Part shown: positions 18,326 to 27,700 of the stretch, piece after piece
How the letters are laid out: each line of letters opens with the position of its first letter
How positions within the stretch are numbered: position 1 is the first letter of the stretch
From: Planctomycetaceae bacterium
Lineage (GTDB): Bacteria > Planctomycetota > Planctomycetia > Planctomycetales > Planctomycetaceae
Assembly (NCBI GenBank): GCA_041398825.1
Contig: JAWKTX010000014.1
Span: forward strand, 62,001-126,000
Direction of reading: 5' to 3'
Length of the DNA stretch: 64,000 nt
The notes under the pieces: generated by a model
What the model was told of the DNA's origin: nothing
What the model saw: only the letters and a program-made list of their open reading frames with translations
Databases searched by the model: none
Translations under genes and position numbers: made by a program

Positions 18326-18937
18326 ATGAAGGATCCTCGCACTGATTATATGCCTCTGGCAGCACGTGAGTATTCAGCTCAGCGACAGATGACTGTCGGT
18401 GATTTGTTGCTGGACAACCGGATTATCTTCCTGGATGGTCCAATTCACGACGGCAGCGCGAATCTGATCGTCATGAAGATGCTCTATCTTCAGTCAGAGA
18501 ATCGCCACCAGGACATCCATCTGTACATCAACTCACCGGGTGGATCCGTTACGGCGACGCTGGCCATCTACGACATCATGCAGTTCATTGAATGCGATGT
18601 CGCGACCTACTGCGTTGGCCTCGCCGCAAGCGGTGGTGCGATCCTTGTCGCAGGCGGAACCGCGGGCAAACGATTCGCGCTCAAGCACGCCAAGATGATG
18701 ATTCACCAGCCGTATGGTCAAGTCGGTGGACAGGTCTCTGATATTGAAATTCAGGCCAAGGATATTATCGCAACGCGTGAATTGCTCAATGAAATGCTGG
18801 CCAGTCACACAGGCCAGCCGGTTGAGCGAATTGCAAAGGACACACAACGTGACCATTACCTGACTTCTCTGGAGGCTAAGAACTATGGCCTCGTCGATGA
18901 AGTCCTGGAGCGCCCGGCTAAAGAAAAGAAGAAGTAG
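18326..18937 (+). CDS. clpP: ATP-dependent Clp protease proteolytic subunit, paralogue 1
   Basis: 203 residues. Serine peptidase barrel subunit. Triad: Ser in [15 protein letters not shown] (the usual ASM is ASG here), His in [11 protein letters not shown], Asp in [10 protein letters not shown]. The substrate-binding [18 protein letters not shown] is intact. The ASG replacement and the AGG after it differ from the canonical sequence seen in the second copy, typical of one of two diverged ClpP paralogues that may form mixed rings. AGAGGAAAA precedes the ATG. No clpX follows in this window. Confidence 0.95.
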   Translation: MKDPRTDYMPLAAREYSAQRQMTVGDLLLDNRIIFLDGPIHDGSANLIVMKMLYLQSENRHQDIHLYINSPGGSVTATLAIYDIMQFIECDVATYCVGLAASGGAILVAGGTAGKRFALKHAKMMIHQPYGQVGGQVSDIEIQAKDIIATRELLNEMLASHTGQPVERIAKDTQRDHYLTSLEAKNYGLVDEVLERPAKEKKK

Positions 18938-19020
18938 TTTGTCTGGATCGATGCCTGTGGCTCAGATCCGAAACGAATGGATGCCCGACTTCGCTCTCTT
19001 TCTTCTTATGGAATCAAACG

Positions 19021-19608
19021 ATGACAGTTCTTGTCCCTTATGTTGTTGAAAAAAATGGCCGCGATGAACGGGCCATGGATATCTACAGCCGGCTGCTGAA
19101 GGATCGCATCGTTATCCTTGGTAGTGGTGTCAATGACGATGTGGCTAACAGCATAGTGGCCCAATTGCTGTTCCTGCAGTTCGATGACCCGAAAGCTGAT
19201 ATCCATTTCTACATCAATTCACCGGGTGGCTCGATTACCGCTGGTATGGCGATCTACGATACCATGCAGTACATCAGTTGCGATGTTGCCACATACTGCA
19301 TTGGTCAGGCCGCATCGATGGGTGCTGTGCTGCTAACCGCGGGGGCGCCAGGCAAACGTCATTCGCTTCCCAACGCCCGGATCATGATTCATCAACCGCT
19401 CGCGGGCATGGAAGGCACGGCCACAGAGCTGGAGATCCATGCGAAAGAAGTGCTGCGAATTAAGAGAAAGATGAACGAAATCCTTCTGAAGCACACCGGG
19501 CAGACTCTGGAGAAAATTGAAGAAGACACGGATCGGGATAACTTCATGTCAGCAGACGAAGCTCGTTCATACAATTTGATCGATAAGGTTCTGGATCGCC
19601 TCGAATAG
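19021..19608 (+). CDS. clpP: ATP-dependent Clp protease proteolytic subunit, paralogue 2
   Basis: 195 residues with canonical ClpP motifs: [19 protein letters not shown], Ser in [16 protein letters not shown], His in [11 protein letters not shown], Asp in [12 protein letters not shown]. Standard length. It lies 83 bp after the first clpP and is closed by a strong terminator, so tig-clpP-clpP is likely one transcription region. The two paralogues share well under all residues, so they are an old duplication, as known from other phyla with two ClpPs. Confidence 0.96.
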   Translation: MTVLVPYVVEKNGRDERAMDIYSRLLKDRIVILGSGVNDDVANSIVAQLLFLQFDDPKADIHFYINSPGGSITAGMAIYDTMQYISCDVATYCIGQAASMGAVLLTAGAPGKRHSLPNARIMIHQPLAGMEGTATELEIHAKEVLRIKRKMNEILLKHTGQTLEKIEEDTDRDNFMSADEARSYNLIDKVLDRLE

Positions 19609-19635
19609 ACAAACACTTTGCTGCTGCAAAACAAG

Positions 19636-19666
19636 AAGGCCACCGGGGTAACCCGTTGGCCTTTTT
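19636..19666 (+). terminator. Intrinsic terminator after clpP2
   Basis: AAGGCCACCGGG-GTAA-CCCGTTGGCCTT with one internal mismatch, ending in TTTTT. Lies 28 bp beyond the clpP2 stop. A textbook Rho-independent terminator. Confidence 0.9.
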
Positions 19667-19913
19667 CTCGTAGATGCTCCAGCGTCTGATCCCGGTTTGA
19701 AAATTCGATACGATCTCTACGGTTGATGCAGGAAAAGGACGATACCACAAAGTGTGGGGAGTCGGCACTTTGCGTTGATCGTAAGTGCTTATGCAGCAGA
19801 GGGTTATCGGCAATTCCTGCTGAATCTGTCCACCTTGACACGGTGAGGCCGAAAACATAACGTTCTGGACCGGCCGCCGCTTCGGCGCCAATTTGAAGCG
19901 AATGGAGTCGCTA

Positions 19914-21140
19914 ATGTCCACACCTCAAACTTCCTCCACTGGCCCCGGGTCAGCGGCGGAATCCAGCCCGGCTGTTCCTTTCATCGATCTTGTCGCACAG
20001 TATCAGACGATTCGTACGGAAGTGCGAGATGCGGTTGATCACTGCTTCGAAAACCAGTCCTTCATCCTTGGTGATGAAGTTGCTCTGCTCGAGAAGGAGA
20101 TCGCGGAATACTGCGACTCTCGGTTTGCTATCGGCTGTGCCTCCGGAACAGACGCATTGATCCTCGCGTTGATGGCGCTGGGAGTCGGTCGCGGCGACGA
20201 AGTAATCACAAGTCCATTCACGTTCTTCGCCTCCGCCAGTTCCATTCATCGCGTTGGGGCCAGACCAGTCCTGGTCGATATTGACCCTGTCACGTTCAAT
20301 ATTTCCCCCGAGGCGGTGGAACGGGCGATTACGCCCAGAACCAAAGCCATTATGCCGGTCCACATCTTCGGGCAATGTGCTGAGATGGAACCGCTCTGGC
20401 GTCTGTCCACGCAGTATCAGATTCCAATTGTGGAAGATGCGGCTCAGGCAATTGGTGCTGAGTACCAGGGACGCCGTGCGGGTGTTCTTGGCACGATCGG
20501 ATGTTTCAGCTTTTTCCCCACAAAGAATCTCGGCGGTGCCGGCGATGGCGGAATCATGACGACTGATGATCCCGAAATCGCAGCCCGGCTTCGGCGGCTT
20601 CGGGTTCACGGGGACAAGGGCGGGTATCACCATGTCGAAGTCGGATACAACAGTCGTCTGGACGCAATTCAGGCCGCAGTGCTGCGGGTCAAGCTGAGAT
20701 ATCTGGATTCGTGGACAGCTGCTCGTAATCAAAATGCTGCCCGTTATGCGGAACTCCTGTCGAATGCTGCAGAGTTACCGGATCTGATTCTGCCGACCGT
20801 TCAGCCGGATCGACGACACGTTTTCAACCAATACACCACGCGAATCTCAGGCGGCCAGCGTGACCGAGTGATGCAGCATCTGCGATCCCAGCAGATTGGA
20901 TGTGCCGTCTATTATCCGGTGCCACTGCATCTGCAGGAGTGTTTCCAGTACCTGGGATACCGCCCGGGAGACTTGCCCGTCGCCGAAAAAGCTGCCGCGG
21001 AAGTGCTCTCATTGCCCATTTACTCTGAACTTCCGGCGGAGCATCTGGAGCGAGTGGTGGGCGGCATCTACGAAGCCATGGCCGTCCGGGGAACCCTTCC
21101 GTTTCCACAAGTGGAAGAGGCGCGCCGCCACGCAGCGTAG
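19914..21140 (+). CDS. DegT/DnrJ/EryC1/StrS-family sugar aminotransferase
   Basis: 408 residues. PLP-dependent aminotransferase making amino sugars on nucleotide-linked keto-sugars for surface glycans. Motifs: VPFIDLVAQYQTIRTEV start, CASGTDALILALMALGVG, DEVITSPFTFFASASSI, VEDAAQAIGAEYQG, the PLP lysine in SFFPTKNLGGAGDGG and HGDKGGYHHVEVGYNSRLD. Start at 19914 is preceded by GGAG; an upstream in-frame ATG is not. Other amino-sugar genes are absent here, so the product sugar cannot be told. Confidence 0.93.
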   Translation: MSTPQTSSTGPGSAAESSPAVPFIDLVAQYQTIRTEVRDAVDHCFENQSFILGDEVALLEKEIAEYCDSRFAIGCASGTDALILALMALGVGRGDEVITSPFTFFASASSIHRVGARPVLVDIDPVTFNISPEAVERAITPRTKAIMPVHIFGQCAEMEPLWRLSTQYQIPIVEDAAQAIGAEYQGRRAGVLGTIGCFSFFPTKNLGGAGDGGIMTTDDPEIAARLRRLRVHGDKGGYHHVEVGYNSRLDAIQAAVLRVKLRYLDSWTAARNQNAARYAELLSNAAELPDLILPTVQPDRRHVFNQYTTRISGGQRDRVMQHLRSQQIGCAVYYPVPLHLQECFQYLGYRPGDLPVAEKAAAEVLSLPIYSELPAEHLERVVGGIYEAMAVRGTLPFPQVEEARRHAA

Positions 21141-21178
21141 TTTTTCGGAAGGAAGACCAGTAATAACTATCCGTCGAA

Positions 21179-21203
21179 GCTGTGTCAGCGACGTTGACAC
21201 AGC
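21179..21203 (+). terminator. Hairpin downstream of the aminotransferase gene
   Basis: GCTGTGTCA pairs perfectly with TGACACAGC across a 7-base loop, 38 bp after the stop codon. There is no U-run (CCC follows), so it may be a 3' stabiliser or processing hairpin before the tRNA-Ser gene rather than a true terminator. Confidence 0.5.
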
Positions 21204-21251
21204 CCCTGCAACGCCTTAGCATTCGCCACGTCGAAGCTTCGGCTTTGCCCG

Positions 21252-21336
21252 GGAGAGGTGGCAGAGTGGCCGATTGCACCGGTCTTGAAAACCGGCGTCC
21301 CGCAAGGGACCGTGAGTTCGAATCTCACCCTCTCCG
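21252..21336 (+). tRNA. tRNA-Ser (UGA)
   Basis: Class II tRNA with long variable arm (CGTCCCGCAAGGGACCG). Acceptor GGAGAGG pairs with CCTCTCC, discriminator G, anticodon stem CCGGT/ACCGG with loop CTTGAAA (anticodon TGA, serine), T-arm GTGAGTTCGAATCTCAC. No encoded CCA. Confidence 0.96.
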
Positions 21337-21667
21337 TTTTTGCTCAAATGCACTCAGACAGCCGCAATCCTTATCGAACACAGCGTGTTTAAGCACCGTG
21401 TTGATTGGGGTTGCGGCTGTTGGTGCTTCTACCCCCGAATGATCTGCCAGATCCGGTCGCTCAGTCGCTGGACCGAATGCCGGACGCGGCATGCGGGGGC
21501 GTCTTGCGTCGTCACTGGCGAATCCGGTTATCGTCCAGCAAGCTTTTCACCAACACACTGGGTATCTCTTGCCGTGATTCCATCGCGATGGCGAGGTTTT
21601 TTTGCTGCCACGGGTTGGTCACTCTCTGACTGATCCTGAATAACCATCTGGACTTCGCAGCTCGGAA
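21337..21667. other. Gene-free region between tRNA-Ser and the RyR gene
   Basis: About 330 bp. Plus-strand short frames show no family. Contains TCGCTCAGTCGCTGGA at 21457-21472, which resembles a stretch at 27922-27941 on the far side of the RyR/TIR gene pair. No copy of the tRNA 3' end was seen there, so integration at the tRNA is not shown. Confidence 0.3.
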
Positions 21668-24262
21668 TCAACCACCTGAATCGATGGCGGCAAAGCTTGT
21701 CGACGTTTTATGGTCAGCGGCTGAATGCTTCAGTTTCCCGGAATGGAGCAGCCCAATGAGCAGCGACACAATTTTCTGATCTTTTGTGCGTTCATCGGTC
21801 GCGGGTCCTGCTTCAGGGGTACTTTCCGGATTTGCTCCATGCAGTTCGGGTGAAAGGTGTTCCCAGGGAGTAATTTGCCAGCGAGTCTTCCTGAGTTTGC
21901 TGTTTGTCTTGTCGTATCGCCAGCCGCTGATGAGGCGTTCGGCAGTCCAGCGATTGTGCTCCATGATGCGGATCTTTTCACTCGTACTTTCATCGAGCGG
22001 CGATAGTGAACTGCCTTCGGCGATGTCCTCAGCAACTCCCTCAATTCGATAACCAAGTGCGGCCGCCTTTAACACGGAGTGGATGGCAGCCGATCGGTTG
22101 GACGCACGGTCTTCTTCGGTGATGGTGTTCCAGATGTCGCGAGCAGTCTTCTCGAGGGATTGCCAATCCAGGTGAGAAAATGCCGGTCCCGGATTTGTAG
22201 CGCTGCAGGCTGACTGCAGACTCGCAATGTGAGAGTCAAATCGGCTGTCTGAGCTCTGCATCCAAACCAAATGAATCAGTCTGGCCAGCCAATCGGTCCA
22301 GCCCTGTGTGACTTCCAGGTACGAAACACTGCCGTAGCACTGGCCAAAAGGAAACAGTTCGCATCCTTTACGCGACAGAGTCTGTTCTTTGCTGGTGCGT
22401 TGCTCCGTCAATAACTGAGACAGTTCGCGCTGTCTGGGAATCCAGACGAAAATCGGACAACGTTTTTCTATGGTTCGGAGTTTCGCATTCAGTCGCTCGG
22501 CCGTCGCAAAGTTACGACGATCATCCTCGAAGCAAACCAGAATGACTGGTTTCACTCCTCTTCGTTCAATTGCGGGGACCATCTCACCAAGGAAATTCTC
22601 GTCAGTGGCTTCCGTGTATTTCGCGTAATGGATGTTGCACACATATTCTATTCCCAGCGGAGCATCCTGGTCCGATAGTCGGACGCGTTCCAGGGGTCGA
22701 TAGATGCGGGAGGACCAGTGATCTGCATCTTCATTGAAATTCCACTCGCGGATCGCATTCAGGTCGGGACCAAATCGAGGATTCTTTGCGGCGAATTCCT
22801 TCGCCTTCTTTTCGATATCGTCATCAACAACGGTCAGTCTCAGACGCTTGCCGTTCTCAAAATGAGCCAGTTCGCCCAGGTGCAGAGCCAGTGTCTGTCC
22901 GAATCGGCCAAAGCCGAGCATCACAAAATGAGCGACTTCATGCGATTCATTCGGGCGCATTTCATCGCCGAATAATGTTGCGTTCGCGATGTCTGCTAAC
23001 AGTCGGCGGGAAGTTCGTTCCAGAGCATTAAAGACCTCGATGTCCATCAGTCGATTCGTGCCGAGTTCGATCGCGTCTGCGCGATTGCGCAATGCAATGG
23101 CAAGGTCGCGATCCATGATGTGAGCGAAGCATCTCAACGGCGCCAGCGTCGATCCATACCAGGTCGTTCTTCTGCCGAATGCGTTCAGGATATCACGAAT
23201 TTCAACCGTACTCTCGATATTGCATTCGTCCCTGCCTGTGACGAGAAATACCTCGGCGGCTCTGGCAACGGCCGATTCGACAAGGTTTTCTCTTTTTGTC
23301 GCATCACCGACAATGCAAAGGATTCCGTGGTCGCGAGCCCACTTCAGGTTGGGGTTACCCTCGTCCGGTTCGATGACAACAATCAAACGGCGATCTTTCA
23401 TGTCGATCAGATCGGCGACCAGTTGACGTCCAATTCGACCGAGCCCGCAGACGATAATATGCCCGGAAACGTTGAGAAGCTGCAACTTCTCCCAGGAGTC
23501 ATGGAACAATACCAGAATACCGCGAGACGCTACGGTGAGCGCCAGCATCATGGCAAATCCAGCTGCCCATTGCAGGCTTTGGTTCGTCAGTCGGCTCGGC
23601 TCGACGTTAAACGCAAAAATCTGAAACGTGTCATAGAGTCCTGCGACGATAGACTCCGCCTTGTACTGATTGTCGGCTGCGAATCCAAAACTGCCAAACG
23701 CCAGGACCAGCAGCCCCAGTGCAATCACGGCAAAGCCACTCCAGCGAATGCACCATGAACTCAGCATTCGATAATGGTAAGGGAACCGTCGGCGCAGAAT
23801 GGCGATCCCCATCAACAGCAACAGCACTCCCACAAGGCCATAAAAGTAGAGACTGCTGAAGTAGCCTGAAGCAGTCAGGGGCCGCCCGGTGTTACAGACG
23901 GTCGCCTTTGCAGATTCCGGCATTTGTGATCCCGGCGACCCTCGATCTGGAGATACTTCGGCGGGGCCATCCGTCTTTAAATCACGAGTGTCAGATTTTG
24001 CATCCGAATGAGTGGTGTCCGGGGGCGGCTGCTTCGTAATTGGCATGCCATCTTCGACCGAACCCTCAGGTTGCTTTGTACGACTCTGCGAAGGTGGTTC
24101 GAAGCCGGAGGCGACAATAACGAACGCCACCACGAAGAGGATCAGTACGCCAATCAGGGCCGACGAGCCGTCTGGGACATTGGCAACAGTCCCGGTGGAT
24201 TGACGGCCATTCGACTGTGAAACGCCACTCTTATCGTTCTCCGGCATGTCCCTTTTCCGCAT
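21668..24262 (-). CDS. Membrane protein with two TrkA-N (RCK) domains and C-terminal RyR domain
   Basis: 864 residues. Order: short cytosolic leader; helix at about 34-53; a Pro/Asp-rich extracytoplasmic loop (54-130); helices at about 137-156, 173-196 and 229-253; first Rossmann TrkA-N domain with HIIVCGLGRIGRQL (268-281) and IVGDATKREN; second with HFVMLGFGRFGQTLAL (445-460) and VVDDDIEKK; C-terminal RyR domain (about 762-840) with MEHNRWTAERLISGWRY and TPWEHLSPEL. TrkA-N domains bind NAD(H) or other nucleotides and gate channels; RyR repeats occur in ryanodine receptors and in some bacterial proteins. The stretch LYDTFQIFAFNVEP between helices 3 and 4 sits where a pore loop would, but no TxGYG filter is present. 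Divergent from the TIR gene. Function not established. Confidence 0.85.
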   Translation of the reverse strand: MRKRDMPENDKSGVSQSNGRQSTGTVANVPDGSSALIGVLILFVVAFVIVASGFEPPSQSRTKQPEGSVEDGMPITKQPPPDTTHSDAKSDTRDLKTDGPAEVSPDRGSPGSQMPESAKATVCNTGRPLTASGYFSSLYFYGLVGVLLLLMGIAILRRRFPYHYRMLSSWCIRWSGFAVIALGLLVLAFGSFGFAADNQYKAESIVAGLYDTFQIFAFNVEPSRLTNQSLQWAAGFAMMLALTVASRGILVLFHDSWEKLQLLNVSGHIIVCGLGRIGRQLVADLIDMKDRRLIVVIEPDEGNPNLKWARDHGILCIVGDATKRENLVESAVARAAEVFLVTGRDECNIESTVEIRDILNAFGRRTTWYGSTLAPLRCFAHIMDRDLAIALRNRADAIELGTNRLMDIEVFNALERTSRRLLADIANATLFGDEMRPNESHEVAHFVMLGFGRFGQTLALHLGELAHFENGKRLRLTVVDDDIEKKAKEFAAKNPRFGPDLNAIREWNFNEDADHWSSRIYRPLERVRLSDQDAPLGIEYVCNIHYAKYTEATDENFLGEMVPAIERRGVKPVILVCFEDDRRNFATAERLNAKLRTIEKRCPIFVWIPRQRELSQLLTEQRTSKEQTLSRKGCELFPFGQCYGSVSYLEVTQGWTDWLARLIHLVWMQSSDSRFDSHIASLQSACSATNPGPAFSHLDWQSLEKTARDIWNTITEEDRASNRSAAIHSVLKAAALGYRIEGVAEDIAEGSSLSPLDESTSEKIRIMEHNRWTAERLISGWRYDKTNSKLRKTRWQITPWEHLSPELHGANPESTPEAGPATDERTKDQKIVSLLIGLLHSGKLKHSAADHKTSTSFAAIDSGG

Positions 24263-24764
24263 GACATGGTGAAGTCATCCACCCATCGAAAGCCAATCCA
24301 AAACGCTTCCATATCAACTCGTGGGGGCCATCCGTTCCTTGCGTCACTGAACTCAAGTGAGTCTATTCCGCGCGGATGACTGCCACAAGGGACCCCAGGG
24401 AGTTCCAGTATCCCCTCTATCAACTCCCGGACACGCAGTGCCAGCGCCACCTGACCTTGCCGTAATCGATTTTCAGGAATCTGTTTGAGATTTGAATACG
24501 GGGCTGACAACGATGGTGGGTCCGGGAATCAGAAGGTTCAAAGTCCGGCGGAAATTTGCTGTCTGGATGGCTGTGGCAAAGAACCCGGGTCGTGGGTTTC
24601 AAACCTGAGAACAATGGATCAGTATGTGCTCTTCGTGGGGGGAGCGTTGGAGCCAGTGGAATTTGGCACACAGTGCTGGACAAAGCCTGGTTTGTTTCGT
24701 TTGATATCACGTCATTATTTCTCTCGTGGATCCAGCAGGACGTGAAGATCAAACAGGTCCGGTC
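24263..24764. promoter_or_regulatory. 502-bp divergent intergenic region of the RyR/TIR pair
   Basis: Separates the start codons of the RyR-TrkA-N and TIR genes and must hold both promoters. No compelling -35/-10 pair, no long palindrome. Frames crossing it on the minus strand are not protein-like. The arrangement would allow joint control of both genes. Confidence 0.45.
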
Positions 24765-27700
24765 ATGAAACTGTTTTTCAATTACCGACGCGATGACACA
24801 GACGATTTGGCTGGACGTCTGCATGATCGATTGTCGGTAGAATTCGGCGCGGAGAATATTTTTAAGGACGTCGATTCCATCCGACCGGGCCAAAACTGGC
24901 GAGTCGCACTGGAGCGGTCGATTGCTTCGTCGGATATCGTTTTGGCGATCATCGGAAAGCAATGGCTGACAATTACGGATGAGTTGGGGCAGCGACGGAT
25001 CGATGCGGAAGAGGATTTTGTACGTTTTGAGCTCGAGGCGGCTCGCAGAGCTGGCAAGATCATTTTGCCAGTTGTTGTCAAAGGGGCCAGCATCCCCAAT
25101 CCGTCGCTGCTGCCTGAGTCCATCCGGTGGCTTTGTGATTTTCAGCAGTCTGAACTGCGAGCAGATCCATTCTTCAAGGACGATGTTGCCCGACTCCTGG
25201 CCGAGCTCGTGCGAATTCGGGACCGGCTCAAAGATCAGCAGGCTAAAGTCAGTGCTATGCCTGCCGGAAACAGAAATGTCAGCCACGAAGCCGGAGGGAT
25301 TCTGCGATGCAGCAGCTGCCATGCCCAGTGTGATCGTTCCAGTCAATACTGTGACGTCTGCGGGGCCGGGTTATGGACGACATGCCCATCGTGCGAATTG
25401 CCAGTACCACAGAATCAGGTGTTTTGCAGCGGCTGTGGCAGCAATCTTCCAAAGCTGCGAGAGTTGATTGAGTTTACTGAAAAGACCGAAAAGCGGTTTG
25501 CAAGAACTCTGGCGATCGCAGATCCCGGGGAGCGTATGCATTCGATGGCAACCCTGGCTCGTGAGATTGAAGCCGCCATCCGCATTTATCCAAAGCATCA
25601 GCCTCTGGCACATCTGCATTTTCAGGCGACGGAAGTTCATCGCAGGTCCGCGCGTGACCTGGCGGACGCTGTTTACGAATCCGGAAAGCTGGATCTTGCC
25701 CGAGAACAGTATACCCTGCTCAAGCAAATTGACCCTCTCAGCGAACATGCCAACGTGCAACTCGCGGCAATCGATGCTCGCTTCAAAGCGGACGCGAAAG
25801 CCTATCGAGAGCGGATTGCAAAGGGTGATTTCAAAAGGGCCATCGAAATCATCCTCAAGCTGGTCGATGCTTTCCCGGAGGACAGGCAGCTACGGGAGGA
25901 CTTGCAGCAGTGTCAGGCGATACAGGACCGAATTGTTCGACTGATTCCTGAAGGTATCAGAGATCTGAAACGGCGGAAACAGTTTCTGGCGCTGGAGCAG
26001 GAGCTGCTGTGGCTCCGTCAACAAAAGATTCCTGTCAGGAAGCTTGACGAATGGCTTCAGGAAACGAAATCCATCGTTCGGCAGGCAAACCATGAATTCC
26101 TGCAGGCACAAAGTGAATTGCGAGAGGGCCGCTTTCGACAGACCAGAAAACTTGCAAATGTCGTACTGAATCTTACTGCAGACCACGCAGGTGCCCGGGA
26201 ACTGCTGGCTGCAACCAGTGGTACGGAATTAATGATTGCGAAGCTCAACGGATTGCTGCGAAAACAGCAGTACTGTGCGGCTAATCAACTGGTAAAAAAG
26301 CTGGCGGAAGACAACATCTCGGATCCCAGAGTGATACGACTGGCGGCAGCAACAAATGTCGAAATCACGACACTGGATTCGTCGATTCGACTGATACTGA
26401 TGTTGTTTATCGTCGCGTTTGTCCCGGGATATATCATCGGAAACAAAGTCTTTGAACAGCTGCAACTCAGCCCTTCAGCCACTGGTAGTCTTGTACAAAC
26501 TCTCATCTGGTTGGCGAGTATTTCTGCGATCCCGGTATTTCTTGCCACTGTGTTGACGTTTGCCTTACCCAATGGCGCAGAAAGAATCTCTCGTTTTGTC
26601 TTTGACTGGCTGCCATTCGGTCGTCTGACAAGAATGAAGAAACCTGCAGGCGAGCAAAATTCCGAATCTGACGAAGAGGAAGAACTGAGCAACACCGCAG
26701 AACTGGATTCACCGGCAATTGAGACGCCCATTCCCGAACATTCCGTTCCCGGACATGATGTCGCCACCGTATCGGATAGTTCTCTGCAGACTTCGCCAGC
26801 GGAAGTGCAGGTCAAAGATGCGGGATCGGTGAACACAACTCGTCTCTCAGGAGACGATCCCCCTGACCCATTGCTGACGGTGGGGGCGGATCGTTCTGCC
26901 GGTCTGCTGGAAATGCTGTCCGTTGGTGTTCTTTTGTATTGCGTGTCCGTCGCGTGCGGAAACAACTTGTGGAACTGGTTACTTGGCCTGCGTTTTGATG
27001 CCTCGGTCGAAACGGATGCCAGGACGGTTGAAATACTCCGTCCGTTTTCAAGCGTCTTTCCATTGCTCGGGGCAGCAGTGATCGCGGTTTTCATCGAATC
27101 GGCATCCCGATGGCGTCGTATCCTGACCGCTGGTGGAATCGGAATTCTCATCCAACTGCTGACCGCCATCCTTTTTCCGACAGCGGCGAAGTCCATCCAG
27201 GCAATCGTTCTTGGATTGATTCTTCTGTTGGTCATTTCCGAAGTGCGACGCGTATCCGTTGGCCGTGTCCTGCTCGTTCAGTTGGGCGCATTGACTGGAG
27301 CAACTTTGGTGTTTTCGGCAGCAATCCTGCCTCTGTTGCTTGCAGCAATTCTGCTGGGCTTTGAAAGCCGGTCGATTCCAGCGGCGTCTTTTTTGCAGGT
27401 GTGCCTGACATCGTTATTAATGTGCCAGATCTACGTTTCTGGTTCTTCTGCTGGTTCACTGCAGATTTCACGACTAGCGGCTGACTATCCGGCAGTTCGC
27501 GGCACCATGTCGATTGGTGCGGGCTGGATCGCTGCGGCAATCATTACGATTTCGGTTAGCTGGCTCACGTCTATTGTCCGTGAAGAATGGCACGGCGTTG
27601 CAAAGTGGGTACTTCTTATCTTCATGCTGCAGATGATACCTTTCGGTTTATCAGGCAGACTCGGACTGCGTTCTCAGCGGCTTTGGTTACTGGTGAGCGT

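Noticed and set aside
19950..20732. 260-codon minus-strand frame
   Set aside because: Antisense to the DegT/StrS aminotransferase with all its motifs intact.
24420..25346. 308-codon minus-strand frame crossing the RyR/TIR intergenic region
   Set aside because: Overlaps the TIR domain antisense; composition is unlike neighbours and shows no domain.
26285..27235. 316-codon minus-strand frame inside the TIR gene
   Set aside because: Antisense shadow of the acidic linker and helices; Ser/Arg/Thr-rich and without motifs.
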